A stretch of DNA of 64,000 nucleotides from Rotaria sp. Silwood1 (taxonomy: Eukaryota > Rotifera > Eurotatoria > Philodinida > Philodinidae), in NCBI GenBank assembly GCA_905250075.1, contig CAJNOP010000045.1, positions 62,001 to 126,000 of the forward strand, written 5' to 3'. Every line of letters begins with the position of its first letter. Positions within the stretch are counted from its first letter, which is position 1. This document shows positions 1 to 13,500 of this stretch, piece by piece. A model generated the notes under the pieces. The model had not been told where the DNA came from and ran no database searches. It worked only from the letters and a program-made list of their open reading frames with translations. The position numbers and the translations under genes are program-made.

Positions 1-161
1 ACAGCATAATCATCTTTTGTTATAGTAGTTTGTTTCCATATATGTAATGGTACCATTGGTTTAAGAATATCAAGTTCAGCTTCGATTGGAACATTTGGAT
101 ATTGTTTTAGTTTATTACGAAGTTCATTTATATAATGAGATGAAACTGTTTGTAAATGCAT
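1..161 (-). CDS. First exon of an unidentified gene, cut by window edge
   Basis: Reading leftward from an ATG at 161 gives 53 open codons to the edge of the window. The peptide begins MHLQTVSSHYINELRNK and includes IEAELDILKPMVPLHIWKQ. Composition is that of ordinary folded protein, unlike the low-complexity shadows around it, and the DNA upstream (162 onward) drops at once into AT-rich non-coding sequence, which supports this as a true start. I do not recognise the family. The rest of the gene lies left of the window. Confidence 0.55.
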   Translation of the reverse strand, partial: MHLQTVSSHYINELRNKLKQYPNVPIEAELDILKPMVPLHIWKQTTITKDDYA

Positions 162-1355
162 CAAAGTATTATGAATGAATACTAGTGTAGAAAGTTAAGC
201 GCTCAAATTCTATATTTATTAAATTCAATTCAGACTTAAACAAAGTTTATTATTAGAGAAAATTAAATGAAGACGAATTCGATTTTTGATCATCTTTAAT
301 GACGAAAAACAAAATATAGAATATATTAAAAAGAAAAACTGAACAATTGCTCCTATTTTTTCTTTTAATATGATTGTAGTATTATTGATGATAATACAAG
401 TATATAGATATCAGAATTCTTAGAAGCAAAACGTCTAATCATTGCCACTTGGTATATTCGATTTTATAATATTAATCGACAATATAATGCACAAAACTAT
501 TGTTTAGTCGTTCGATCATAATCATTAAGCATAAGAATATTTTAAAAATTTAATATATCATAATCTATCTGAAAAAACGTTTACCTTGTGTCATTTATAC
601 GTATATTTTTTAAAATATCCTACTTCCATTTAAATTATTCAAATGAAGAACATTTTGTAACTTTTCTGAACTTGAAATTATTTGGTTACTTTACTGTTAT
701 TCATAGAAAATGTCTGAAAGATGAGAAAGAGAATTCAACGATAACTGAATGTTCGAATGTTTATTACGAATATATTTATTTTTGTTACACCTTTGACGAG
801 AAATTTTTAATTTGGACTAGTTTTCACTAGAGCAACTTGTTAGATTTTTATAATTTACCATATGTGAATGAATTATGTATATCAATGATATATCAGTTGC
901 GTGAATACCAACCATGAGTAGCACATTTTTTTTAGAGCGACAACGTTCTTAGCAATGATATTAACTGTTATATTATAAATTTACTTAAAGAATCAAGACA
1001 GCTGTATCTCGTTCGATTCTATGAGGAAACCTATTGAATCCTATAATCAACATCTAAGATCAACAAGATCTGTTTTACTTTAATTTTTCTTTAGATGGAA
1101 TTAGTTAATGAACAATCATGTAATCTGAAAAAAAACGAGTATATTTGAACAAATAGACTATTTGAATATTTAGGCAGAGAGGCATTAAAAAAATGATTTT
1201 TTAATCAAAAGTTCTTTTATTTATGACTTTTTTGATATATTGATGTTTCAATGTTTTATTTCCTTTTTTTCAATAATTTGATTTTCTGATACTTTGAATT
1301 ATGTCGTAGATAGTAGTCATATTCAAGCACTAGTTTATTGAATTCATTAAAAACA
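162..1355. other. Intergenic, no gene seen
   Basis: AT-rich sequence with frequent stops in all frames. The 80-codon open frame at 588-830 is AT-driven, rich in Phe/Tyr/Lys, and lacks domain-like features. I see nothing else here. It probably contains the promoter of the minus-strand gene starting at 161. Confidence 0.6.
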
Positions 1356-1919
1356 TACAGCGTGGCCCAAAAGTAACATGACAAATAATTTTTTCGATTT
1401 TTTTTTTTGAACATAGTAAGTTAGATCTCATATTTATACTACATATACTAGGTGACATAATTCAAAGATGCAGCATATGATTAGTATCTAGCTGTTGGAA
1501 CTGATCCAAAAATGGTATAAATAATACGAAGCTTGCCAATGGAATTACGTTGCCGAGCTTGTCAATCAGTACCTGAGCGATTGCAACTTTGCAAAGATTT
1601 AGAGGGTGAACACATTGAGCAATTTTCGTAAAAAGCTTCGCTATTAAAAACACTTCACAAATACATATTATTGTGTGTCATTTTCTAGTTCTATTATTTT
1701 AATAAACGTTTTGTTAGAACTCAGAGTTTGTTTTCTTACTTTTGGCTGTTCTATATTTGTACACTTTTAAACAAATTACTACACTTAAGTACTGATCATA
1801 TGCTATGTCTTTGAATTATGTCACCTAGTATATGTGATATAAATATGAGAGCTAACTTACTATGTTCAAAAAAAGAATCAAAAAAATTATTTGTCATGTT
1901 ACTTTTGTGCCACTCAGTA
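1356..1919. mobile_element. Tc1/mariner-like non-autonomous element (MITE) with long terminal inverted repeats
   Basis: The left end (from TACAGCGTGGCCCAAAAG at 1356) is repeated in inverted orientation at the right end (to 1919). The two arms pair over about 130 bp with roughly 90% identity. Each arm includes a shared CATGACAAATAATTTTTT block and the segment TATACTAGGTGACATAATTC. A TA dinucleotide sits at each extremity, as expected of Tc1/mariner target sites. The roughly 300-bp middle has a 63-codon open frame with no transposase motif that I can see. I infer a non-autonomous derivative mobilised in trans. Confidence 0.8.
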
Positions 1920-2236
1920 TATTATTCACTGAATTTCATTTTTTATAATTACATAAAAATGAATATCTATTTTATTAAATGTTAGCAATACTTCCATATA
2001 TTGTTCTCATCAAATCAATAAGTTTCTTTAATCTTCTGATTTGTAAATGGTCAATAACTAATAATATCAAAATCATAAGTCATTATTCTTATTTTATTAT
2101 TCATTTAACTTGTAGAATCCACTCGTATAACAAGTGGTGATATGTACTACTCAAAAAAAAAAAAGAACACAAATATCAAAACAAAGGTTATCACACACAC
2201 ACAAATGAGAGAAATATTTTTTATGTTTGTATTTTA
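1920..2236. other. Spacer between MITE and coiled-coil gene
   Basis: AT-rich, with a poly-A run and a short CA run near 2190-2205. It is likely the 3' untranslated and polyadenylation region of the minus-strand gene that ends at 2237. No ORF of interest. Confidence 0.5.
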
Positions 2237-5200
2237 TTACGTTGTTGGACAATTATGTGAACGCATCGATGAAAATGATTGAAGATTATCGTTCTAATTA
2301 AAATATTTCAAAATAGGTTTAATTACAAAAAAATAAAAGAAATAAAACAATGCCTTACTTCATGATCTGTTGATTTATTATTTTTTGTTAGAAATGATTG
2401 TGATTGTTGATTATCTCTTAGACGCGTATTATCATCTCGTAAATCACTAATACGATGTTGTAAATGCCGAATCAACGTATCTTGTCTTGTTTCACTACTA
2501 GTATTTGCAGAATCAGATTCGAATTTGATCTTTGAGAAAACAAAAAAAAAAGAAAAAGATCAAAGAATTTATTTAAATAGTATTTTATTTTTTTGTTTTT
2601 CGATTAAAAACCTTTGTAGGTGGTTCTAAATGAAATGATATTGAATCATGAGAACTTGAACCATTTAATATTAAACGTTGTTTAGTCAAACTAAATAAAT
2701 TTCATAAAGGAAAAAAAAAACATATATATATATTTAAAATTAACCAACCGATTAAGTTCAGATGCAATATGATTTTCAAGTTTTTGTACAAGATTATTAA
2801 TTGTATCATTTTGTTCTGATGATAAATGGAAAGGATTATAAGAACTATTCTGTGAACGATAATGATCAGTATCAGATGGTTGTGATAGACGATCATTATC
2901 ATGAAAATAATGATCATTTTCTTTTTGATCTTTTGAAAAAGAATTTTTTATAGTTAATTGATAACGATTTCGACTACTATTATTATTATCATTATCATAA
3001 GTTCGATTTGAATAATCCATTGTCTTAAAATAAAATAAAAATTATTATTAATGTTATTTAACAATAAAAAAATTCTAAATCATTTACACGATCTGTTAAG
3101 ATTTTTGATTTATTTAACAATTTTGTTTTTCCTTCAATTTGTAATTTTTGTTCAATAATATAATTTTTAATATCATCAACTGTATCTTGAAGTGATTTCT
3201 ATGAAAAAAAAAATGAAAAGATGAAATTTCCTGCTATTGTTTTATTCTATATTAATAACATACAAGTGCATTTCGAGTTGGTAATCGTTCAATAATTGAT
3301 TCTCGATCATATGTCAATGATGTCATATGTCTTTAAAAAGAAAATAGAAAATAAATTTAAAATTTTTTGAAATGAAAATTTTTATTTTTACGAAATTTTA
3401 GTATAGACATGTGATGGACTATCCATTGCTATGAGTAATTTTTTAATACAATCATTTATTGAACGAACACAAGTTTTTTCAGATGTTTCCAAATTTAGAA
3501 ATAATTCATGTTGACGTAAAGTTATATCAGCATTTTTAGTTGAGACATGATCTAATGCATCTTCTAATTCATGAATACGTTCTTGTATACGAGCCAATTC
3601 AGCATTTTTCTCCTAAATGAAATTTATTATTGTCATTTTAATGGAAAAAAATCTTATAACTTATATAATCAACAGTAGTCAAAAAATGCATTATCTTTTA
3701 AATAAGACTAAAATTTTTATTTCTATAGAATGTTTTCAATAATATAGATGAGTTAGAACTGTCTGAGTAAAGTATACAATCGTGACTAAGAATGTTAGAT
3801 CAATGAAATTTCATGAATTGTAATCGTACAAATAAATTGTAATAAATTTTTATCATAACGATTAATTCTCTTTTAGTATACGTCAATTCATCAACAATGA
3901 CTTTGTCTTTGACAGATAAATTAAATGAAGTATATATATAATGAAATCTTTCAAGACTAATCCCTAACATTTAGATAGAATGAATATATTCATGTGGTGA
4001 CTTCATTAATGAATGTATAGTTCTTTCTTTAACATGATGTCTAAAATGTTGTTCTGAACATATAAAATCTAATATCTTGTAGATGAATAATGTGATGTTT
4101 TGTTTAGTATGTTCAGCATACAAATATATTCAATTATAGAACTTCCTCGTGCTCTTTCAAATCTGAATAAAACACTACAAATGTCAAAATTGTTATTCTA
4201 TATGAAAAAAAAAACGTATTCAAAAAGGATAAAGTTTTGATATTAAGAGACATTTTTTTTCCATTATCAAAATAAAAATGCATTGAATTGATTGAATTAT
4301 TAGATACACAATCCAGTTCGTTACCATTCATACAATATTTAAAAGGTATCTATTTAAACAATAATGAAAGTGTTTTGATTATTTTACTTAATTTCAAGAG
4401 CTGTCTCAATAATTTTACTTAAGAATATTATGAAAATAAATCTTTTTCTTTTTTTGTCAAAATATATTTTAATTAATGAAAATACACCAATCATAATAAC
4501 TTATAGTTATATAATTAAGAATCTACAATGTTTCACTTCACTATATTTCTCATGTTCATTTATGTTTAATAAATAGCATATACATTAGTGATGATCCTGT
4601 CATTTCTTATTATATTATAGTATAATGAATGACAATTCATGTGGAAATTGTGGATAATCTTGTAAGTATGACGAATTCTAATTTGTATCTCATTTATTTA
4701 TTAGATATACACTTAAGATTTCAAAATAAAAAAATTTCAAAATTTTGAAAACGAATAATTCTATACCATATATTTAATTTCTAGAACGTTTATTTGTCAT
4801 TCATCAAATACTAGATATATTATTTTTTTTATAACAATTTTTCATTATATCTACATATATAGAAAAAAAAAATCGTATCTATGATATACTATTGATTAAA
4901 TCGAAAGTCTATTAGCTCTTCAAATACTAGAAGATGAAGAAAAAAAATTATTAAAACACTGAATCACTGTTAAGAGTACTTTTCATATGCAAAAAAATGT
5001 CAAACCTTAAAAACTTTTTTTTCTGCTACGTACTGATTGAAATTGATTACGTAGTCGAGTAATTTCATCTTGAAATTCTTTGCGACATTGTTCTTTTGTG
5101 CCGTAAACAGCATTGATCCGTTCACGGCCACTGTCTTTTAACATTAATTGGGCTTCACTCGATACCTACAATGAAAAGAGTATGAAGACGAACAAGAAGA

Positions 5201-6221
5201 AGAAAAGAATCGAGAGTATTAAACAAGAAAGAAATGATCTCAGATAAATAGACCTACATTAAACAAAAACCTCTTCTTTTCTATTTGCGCATTTCTTTTA
5301 ATGAAATATTAATTTATAAAAAAAAAAAACAGAAAACTAATTTATTTTTAAAGCCTTTGTATAAGAATAGAAAGAAAAGAAATCAAAGAATTCTATGACG
5401 AACCATCTGTGTATCATGTAATTTTTGTTCTAAACGTTGACAACGTTCTTGTTCAAGTTTTAATTGATCTTGTAAATCTTTAAATAAATGAGATTTTTCT
5501 TCTTCAAATTTTGTTCGTTCACTGACTAATAAAAGTTCTTTATGTTCATTCCATACTTTTCGTTCACGTTCCATTTGTTCTTCCATCTATATATACAAAC
5601 AACAAACAAAACACAACATTGTCTTCTTTCTTTTTAGTTAAATTGCAATAACAAACCTGTGTTAGAGCATTTTTATTAGCTAATTTAAGTGCAATAAGTT
5701 CATTATCTTTTTCAAAAATTAATGCTTTCAATTTGGCTATTTCTCGATTTTTAATCTATACATTCATAGATAGAATTATCATTTTTCAAAATCAAAAACA
5801 TCTAAATAATTCTTACAAGTAAATTGTTATTTGAACGTTGAGGAGTACGAGCAAACTTTAAATATAAAAAATAAAAAATATAAAAAAATATTAATTAACA
5901 ATTCATTTAAAATTAAAATAATATATTTAACTAATTGTTCAGTTGAAATAGATGTTGACCGTGATAATTCATTTTGTTGATTTGAATGATCAATTTCATT
6001 TCTAAATAATTATTTTTATGAATATCAAAAAAAATTCATCTATATTTTCAAAACCAAACAACTAAAATTATATTTAATTATAGGATATACTTTATTTTAT
6101 CAATCATATCATTTTTTTGTTTAAATTCATTTTTTAATAATTGATATCTGCCTTCAAATGTGTCTCGTTCATGTTGTTGTTGTTGATGATGATGATGATG
6201 ACAAGAACTTTGAACATTCAT
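2237..6221 (-). CDS. Multi-exon coiled-coil protein, unidentified
   Basis: I assemble about 13 exons on the minus strand. The start is at 6221 (MNVQSSC followed by His and Gln runs), then exons at about 6088-6221, 5937-6002, 5817-5855, 5655-5758, 5397-5586, 5025-5165, 3392-3613, 3268-3332, 3094-3199, 2745-3024, 2612-2690, 2359-2529 and 2237-2293, with TAA at 2237. Borders are GT..AG and phases match where I checked. The product is about 540 residues, rich in Glu/Lys/Gln/Arg with heptad-like coiled coil (for example EEQMERERKVWNEHKELL), then a Ser/Asn-rich, probably disordered stretch and a short final exon. The style resembles centrosomal or ciliary scaffold proteins, but I cannot name an orthologue. 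One intron (3614 to about 5024) is 1.4 kb against about 50-200 bp for the others. The preceding exon also reaches an in-frame TAA if not spliced, so two genes are an alternative. Confidence 0.7.
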
Positions 6222-7343
6222 ATTTCCTTATATTATATTATATTTCTATTTCCTTCAATGCATTTCTTTGAATTTCAACATCTAAGAATCGAAGAAGAAA
6301 TATTTCATGTATCAATCAAGAAAAGAAAGTATGAAGTGAAGTGAAAGTATACATGATGAACAAAGAAGAAATCAATATGATGATGGTGATGGTAATCAAA
6401 TATTTGAAAACGTGTGGTTGTCGAAATAAATTTCTGTTGATTCTTTCAATAGAATACAACCGCAACTTTATCGACATGTATATCCTTGCTCTCTCTCTTT
6501 TTTCTCACTTCTCTCTATACATCTCCTCTGTTCTTGGCGAACAGACTCTCTCTCTCTCACACATTCCTTCATCCTTCTTTTACATTCATTTACTTTTTTT
6601 TTGTGCTCTTTTAGAGTGCTACTATGCTTTCATTTTTAAATAGACTTGCTCTATACTCAAGAAAAAGAATTTCACGTTCTTCTATATTTTAAAACAATAG
6701 TATTCTATAATGAAATAAGGTCAGACACTTATCTCTTACATTATGTTCAATAAAATCCCTCGAGAGAAAAAACACAAGAACGGACAATGTAACTAATATG
6801 ACAAGTACACATGAGGTTACATGTGTTGAAATCCCAAGGTGTGTAAAAAAAAAAAGAAACCAGTCAAAACGAAACATAATCTGACTACATATATTAGTCG
6901 TAATTTAATCAATATATACTAGATCGGATTTTTGTTTGTCGAAGCAAATTCTCACTGAAAATAATGAAAAAAAAATATTGCTAAACGAACTTTTCATTAG
7001 ATATCATAGTGCTATTAAATATAGATTCATTTTTTTTTTCTTAGATAATTAGTATTATTATTATTATTATTATTCGTATTATGAGTTTCTGCTGCTTTGT
7101 TTCTTTTTCCAGAATACACATACGCGCAATTAAATTCCGAAAAAAATGACAAAAAAAAAAATTGAAGGCAAATGAAAAAAAAACAAACGATACAAATATT
7201 ATTATCGGACGCGTATATATGAAAAATCTACACATTCAAACAGTGGAATTCATCACCGTCAGATGAGAGAGAGAGAGAGAGCAAGAAAATAAACAAAACA
7301 AGAAAAAAAATAATAATAATAAATCACGAAAAAAAAAAGAAAC
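6222..7343. other. Intergenic, simple-sequence tracts only
   Basis: Divergence zone upstream of the coiled-coil gene and downstream of the GPCR. It holds CT-rich stretches (about 6487-6570) and a short GA run (7263-7281). Two open frames on the plus strand (6141-6643) consist mostly of hydrophobic and Met-rich translation of repeats. I see no supported gene. Confidence 0.6.
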
Positions 7344-10300
7344 CTATTTAAATGTAACTCGTTGACCAACTGCTGTCGATGTCATTGTACTTGTTAAATC
7401 TGATAATGTTCGTGCATGAGGATAATCAATATCATCTACACTACCATGATGAGTACTCATTCCACCAAGATGTGGATGTTCATTATGACTACCAGTACTG
7501 TCTTCAGGTGTTTTTGTTGGTTCATGTTCATGTTTTTCTCCACCAATTGATACACTTACTGGTCCACCAGCACTTGTCGTTGTTACAGTTGCACCAGCAT
7601 GACGTTGAAATGGTTGTATAGAAAATCGACGATTTTTACGTCTTTGTCCATGTCGTTTAGTTAAATGTGGATTATCTTTACGCATGGTTTTCGTTTTTAA
7701 TACATGTAATGATGTATATAAACGTTTCAATTCCGCCTTTAAACGAAAAAAAAAAAAACATTTTTTTTCTTCTAATCTAAGTTTGTGTTTCATAACTAAT
7801 AATCTTACTCGAATTTCTTCTGGATCCATATCTCGTAAATTTAATTCACCAAATTCTATATCACCATTTAAATGTAATTTAGTTATAAGATCTGCTGGTT
7901 CAATACCATCAGGTACAGAACGAAAACGATCACGTCCTGAATGATCTTCATGAAATGGTCGAAATATATAACATAACTTAAATAAACACAATATTAAAAA
8001 TATCAATAATTAATTTCAAAAAAAAAAATTTTTTTTTTTTTGTGTTTTTAATTTACTTTTGTACAAAAAATAAGTATCAGCATACATGTTACTGTCGAAT
8101 GACATCGTAATACAGATAAAATAAAAAGTGTATCAGGATCAACTGTTGACCATAAACAATCTCTATCAAAATAAAAAACAAAAAAAAGTAAATCTTTAAA
8201 AGATATTTTTCTTTAACAAACTTACCTAATAATATGAAGTAATGTTGAAAAAATCATTTCACATACAATAGCAATAGTTATTAATTTTCTTTCATGATAT
8301 TCACATGGAGCTGTTCTTGTACTATAGATAAAACGAATACCAATACAAAGAAAAATAAATTCGGCTAAAAGAAAGAAAAGAAACAATGAATTTTTAAAAT
8401 GTAAAATCGTTTTTTTTTTCTTTTTTTTGTTAAACAAACCAAATTGAACAAGATAATCCCATGAACGTGGTCGACATGTTTGAAAATAAGAATTTTCTTT
8501 TCTTGTAAAACCACTTCCTAATAAATATTTTTTAAGTGATATGTTTTCATTTGAATGATCTATATTAACTAATGTCCAACCAAGTAAATAACCAATTATT
8601 GTTATTGAAATAAAAAATAATATACGTAAAATATCTTTTTCTTTAACTTGTACACAATGAGCTTTACGAGATTGAAATTCTGCTAACATTCTTTAACAAA
8701 ACAAAATGTTTTTTATTTTGCTTATATATTATTTTTAAATAAAACTTACTTATAAATACGTAATATTAATGTTCCATAAACAATTGTAAAACCAAGTTCA
8801 CGTAACCATGGCATTATTAAACAAACAATTCCATGTGGTCCAAAACTATCGACAATAACCTAAAGAATATCGAAAAAAAACTCAATTTTGTTCTAATCAT
8901 ATGATTATTATTTTTTTTTCTTCTTCTTACAGATGCATAAAGTAATACGGCACCAAAAAGTACAAGTTCAAGTAAAATCCACATTGAATGTTTAATAATT
9001 TTTATCTTACGTCTTTGAAATACAATAGCAGCAAGTATAGCAACAAAAACAATAAATATCGATTGTATTATGATTATTATTGTACGTAAAAAACGATTAT
9101 GTTTTAAACGACATGTTTCAAGATTACATTCACATGTATTTATCATTGATTTTAATGAATCATCATTTGTTTCATTCCATTCTAATTGATTACCTTTAAT
9201 TGTTAAATTTTTATTATCAGATGAATCTGAACAATGACATTCATAAGCACCTAAAGTAAAACCTTGACCAATTTGATGAATACACTAATCAAACAACAAA
9301 AATAACATATGTACAATAGAAGACTATTAAAAAAAAAAACAAAAAAACTAATCGTTTACTTTCATTCCAGACGGACATTTATGTGTATCACCAAATGGTA
9401 CATCATTATTGGCACATTGATTTATATCGACAGTTGATATATTGAAATAAGTGACAAGAAAATAGCTATGACAAAACAAAGTATATACTATCATTAAATT
9501 GTTTTTAGTTTCTTTACCTATTTGCTAATGGAAAAATATATGCCATAATAAAAGTTTCATTTTTATTTTTTTCACATAAAACAGGTCCAATCCACCAACC
9601 ATCGTTAATTAATGAATAATTATTGTTTATTGTTTGTTTTAATGTTTCACGTGCATTTGATGGTGTAAATGTTTGTAATATAATATTTACATTTTGTTTT
9701 AATTTAACATCTTGTATTGAATCATAATCGAATTGATTCATTGTTGTTGTATGATTACTAGCACGATAATATTTTAATGTATCATAATAAACATATGAAC
9801 CAGGATTATTATTATTATTATTATTATTATTACTTGATAAAGGTGTTGCTATCATTAAATTGATTTCTTTTATTGATAATTGACTAGCAAGTAATAAACG
9901 TATTGATATACTAAATTCATCGCGAAATTTTGCTAGAGCAAAATCACCTAGATAATTTGATGATTGATTTATTTTATCACGTATTTTATGTGCTGTGTGT
10001 TTTAATGCATTAAATTCTTTTTGAAAATATTGTTCAACTAAACGAATGATTTCTGATGATAATGAATTTTCTAATGGTAAATGATAGATTCCATCTGATG
10101 CCATATTTATTGTACAATCAGCTAATACAGATGAACTTGTTCGATGTAATAATATTCGACGTAACATATTTGTATAATGTTGTTTATCATTATTTTTAGG
10201 TGTATTTGTTAATACTATTTGTCTTTTTAAACGATGATTTAAATATGTACTCGTATTTTTTTGTGCAGGAAATAAAATACAAAATGTAAGAAGTAATAAA

Positions 10301-10515
10301 AGAAATATGAATAGAAATATAATTATATATGAACGAATATGTATGTTATTAAATAGTGATTGTTTTGATGTAGAAAATGTTAACATATTGTTATTATTTC
10401 GAAGCTGGATATAAGATGATGATGATGATGATGATGATGACGACGATGACGATGATATATGACCGTAGTCATCGCGTGAATGATAATGTTGTTGTTCGAA
10501 TTTTTTCTGTTTCAT
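7344..10515 (-). CDS. Class C orphan GPCR, GPR158/GPR179/Smog type
   Basis: Nine exons join in frame: 9518-10515, 9360-9465, 8931-9284, 8750-8859, 8440-8690, 8226-8364, 8057-8162, 7809-7976, 7344-7736. They give about 874 residues. The N-terminus has a 14-Ser run and a hydrophobic segment at residues 63-83. Translation from the internal Met at 44 would make this a conventional signal peptide. Then come an extracellular domain ending GWWIGPVLCEKN, a Cys-rich EGF-like module (DINQCANND, CIHQIGQGF, YECHC) and seven membrane segments. Family hallmarks include RELGFTIVYGTLILRIYK and the cytoplasmic helix KRLYTSLHVLKTKTM followed by NPHLTKRHG. In this family the receptor couples to or scaffolds G-protein/RGS signalling at the plasma membrane. 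The tail is short and His/Thr-rich, unlike the long vertebrate tails. Family assignment is strong; GPR158 against GPR179 is not resolved. Confidence 0.87.
10412..10457 (-). repeat. Trinucleotide tract coding for poly-serine
   Basis: A GAT/GAC triplet run on the plus strand reads as about 14 serines near the N-terminus of the GPCR. A second triplet run, ATT at 9807-9834, codes for poly-asparagine in the same exon. Both are likely to vary in length. Confidence 0.85.
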
Positions 10516-13500
10516 GATTAGGATCACAATAATAATATTTTCAAGCTACGAGAATGAGGAAAAAAAAAGGAGAACTAGATAATTTAATTGTATTCTCTAT
10601 ATGATTTTCCATTCTATATATATGTTAGTTATAGAAAAAAAAATGAAGCAGAAGAAATGAAAATTAAAAAAAAACCTAATAAAAGAACATTTTTTTTACC
10701 AATATTTTATTATATCGATAGTTTAACAGTAAATAATTACTATAGAAAAATCTTTCAATCTTCATTTCTGTTGGATATTTATCTGATAAGACATTTTTAA
10801 TGCGTCTTAGAGATTATAATTTATTAATATAGACTAAGACTCATTTGCTTACTGGCGATTTTTTTTTACTTTATCCTCATTTGTTCTTCGACATCTTCTT
10901 TTCTTATGTTATCGACTGTTTCATCTAAACTACAATACACGACTACTCAACATCGTCGTTTCAGAGACTAAATCTGTTCTTTCTGTCTTTCTTCTTCGTC
11001 TTTGTCGTTGTCGTCGTCGTCTTCTTCTAATTCTTCTTCTCTTCTTTTCCTGCCCGATGCCCGGGCGCACGCAAGAAGGCTTGTGTTCGCAAGCTCGCCC
11101 GATAATTGATCATTTGTTTTTTGACATTCACTTGGCTCTTCATTCTGAATGCAAGCGTTGAATCGTGTGCGGTAATAGTAGGTCGTGCAGGTCTCGAGCT
11201 ATGCTTGTACGTCAAAGTAATCAATATCCGAATTTGCATTTTCTCGTTCTCTGTCTCTGCTCGATAATCATGTGGCGTTATTAGTCTAAATTGCATACTA
11301 ATAATAGAACTCATTATGTTACACAGATAGCACATGTTTTGTTCTCTTGACTGTATTTCTGTCTCATAATTTTGTTCCTTCGATTTGATTGTTTTTATTG
11401 ATAAAAATATGAATGGGTTATCCTAATTAAATCGATCGATTTCGACGGATTGAAAAAACAAAATCCGTAATATTTATAGAACATATGTTACATGTAAAAC
11501 ATATAAAATCATACTAGATGAATTGATATTGTATTTAAAGAAATACTTGCTTATAATACAATATACTTAACAAAATGACTTTAAAAATCGAACAAAATGA
11601 ATAAACGAAAAAAAACCTAATGAAATAAAAGTTGACAATAATGAAGCGGAGAAAAATAAATAATTATGAGAAAAGTGTGAAGAAATCTAAGACAGTGATT
11701 GAAGATGTAGATGTATACAGAAACATGAAATGATAATGAACTATCATATATCATTGTTCTTATCTATTTGTTTGACTGTAAATATATTATTATTATATAC
11801 ATATTATACAGTCAACCTTACCATAAGTGATAAATGTCCATTTTAATGCTATAATATTTGTTTATGTAACAGAAAAAAAAACCGAGAACTTATAAATATA
11901 CATCTAATGTGTTATTATTTTTCTTTCATTTATTTCAAACCCATCTCTTTTTCTTCGCTTGATTTTTCACACTAACTTATTTCTGTCCTTTCTTCTTCTT
12001 CTGTTTCTTTCTTTTTTCTCCTTTATGCTTTTTGCTGAAATGGAAACGAATGAATACACAGGAAGAAGTATCGTTTTATATTTTTTTTCACGCACACATT
12101 CAGACATAAGCATTCTATCTATTTTTATTGTTCTATTACACACTCTACTACCTAAATTTATTGACAAGCGTATAGTTTGTCGCGCGTGCATGCCTGTCTT
12201 TAGATAAGAGAAAAGGAAAAAGAAAAACGAAGGGCAAATTTTTCGCACTCTCTTGTGCCCATGCACTAAGTCTCACCGGAATTCTTTAGCGAGAACGTAC
12301 GGTCTTTTTCTTTCGAAGACAAGTCGAGTCAACACATTCCTAGATATACAACATAAATGTAGATTTCATGTTCGCTTCGACAAAGAACTTGGTCTCTAGC
12401 AAACAAACAAGCAAGAACACTAGAAGCATATCTTTTCCCACTACTATTCCTCATTTTCTTCTGCTTCTTCTTCGTCTTTTCCTTCTTGTTCTGGTTTTTT
12501 TCTTTTGCTTTCTTTAGTTTTTTTTCTCTCTGTTATGAGCGTACGAATGCTTCGGTCAGAAGCGACGGTAGTATTCTACTTCTGTTCTTGTTCTTCGACG
12601 ACAATGACGATAGTAGAAACATCAGTTTTTTTTTGTCGCATTCATACTCGCTTCTTCTCATATTTTGAACAGCATTAATAGCATCACTAGTCTTTAGGGT
12701 CTCTATCTTCTTCTTCTTCTCCTCTTTCTCTTCTTGTCTTTTTCGACAACTAAACGCAAATGCATGTGGTATTAGTATAGCCCATATGATGATGAGCACT
12801 CATCGTTGTTGCTACAAAAGACGATGTGAATACTACTGTGAATACACATAGACACAAGAGACAACTAGCGGAAAAAAGAAACGAGAATGACAGTTCGTAT
12901 CGTTGATAAACGATTGCTCATTCACTATCATGTTAATAATGCTCGACACAACAATGGCGTTCAACACTTTCTATTTTTTTTTCTTTTTTTTTTGTCGCAA
13001 TATGTCATTCTTTTAGACATTACATATATATATATACTTGGTACTGTCAAGTAGAGGAGAAATAAAAATCAAAACAAGTTTATATCCATTATCCATTTCC
13101 ATATACAAATCTTTGCTGACATATCTCTGTTGCTATCCATACATATGTATTCTTATTGTAAGCTCAGTGACAGATAAAAAAAGCTGACAAAAAAACGAGC
13201 TATTCTGAATGCATACATATGTTTGTATTTGCCTTAGTAATCGGTCTTATGATGCATCCATTCTATAGATATATTGAGAACTTCAGATGATAACGATGTG
13301 TGTCAATAAAGGCATATCTGTTTCTGGTCTAGTCCAATACACAGATGTTATCTTTTCTTTAACAGTATGCCTGTGTATGTTTTCATGATAAACAAGTAAT
13401 ACATAAAATAGGATGGAAATGCTCAACAAATTTTCTGTCATCATTTCATTGTCATCGCTTGAGAAAGTCAGAAGATGGATATATATCTATCTCCTAAACT

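Noticed and set aside
6141-6643. Two overlapping plus-strand frames rich in Met, Leu, Phe and Ser
   Set aside because: Overlap the first exon of the minus-strand coiled-coil gene and CT-rich tracts; composition typical of repeats.
7379-7944. Plus-strand frames of 80 and 86 codons
   Set aside because: Exact shadows of the last exons of the GPR158-like gene on the other strand.
11027-11335. 102-codon minus-strand frame in a slightly GC-richer patch
   Set aside because: No recognisable domain, no splice partners, no similarity to neighbours that I can see.
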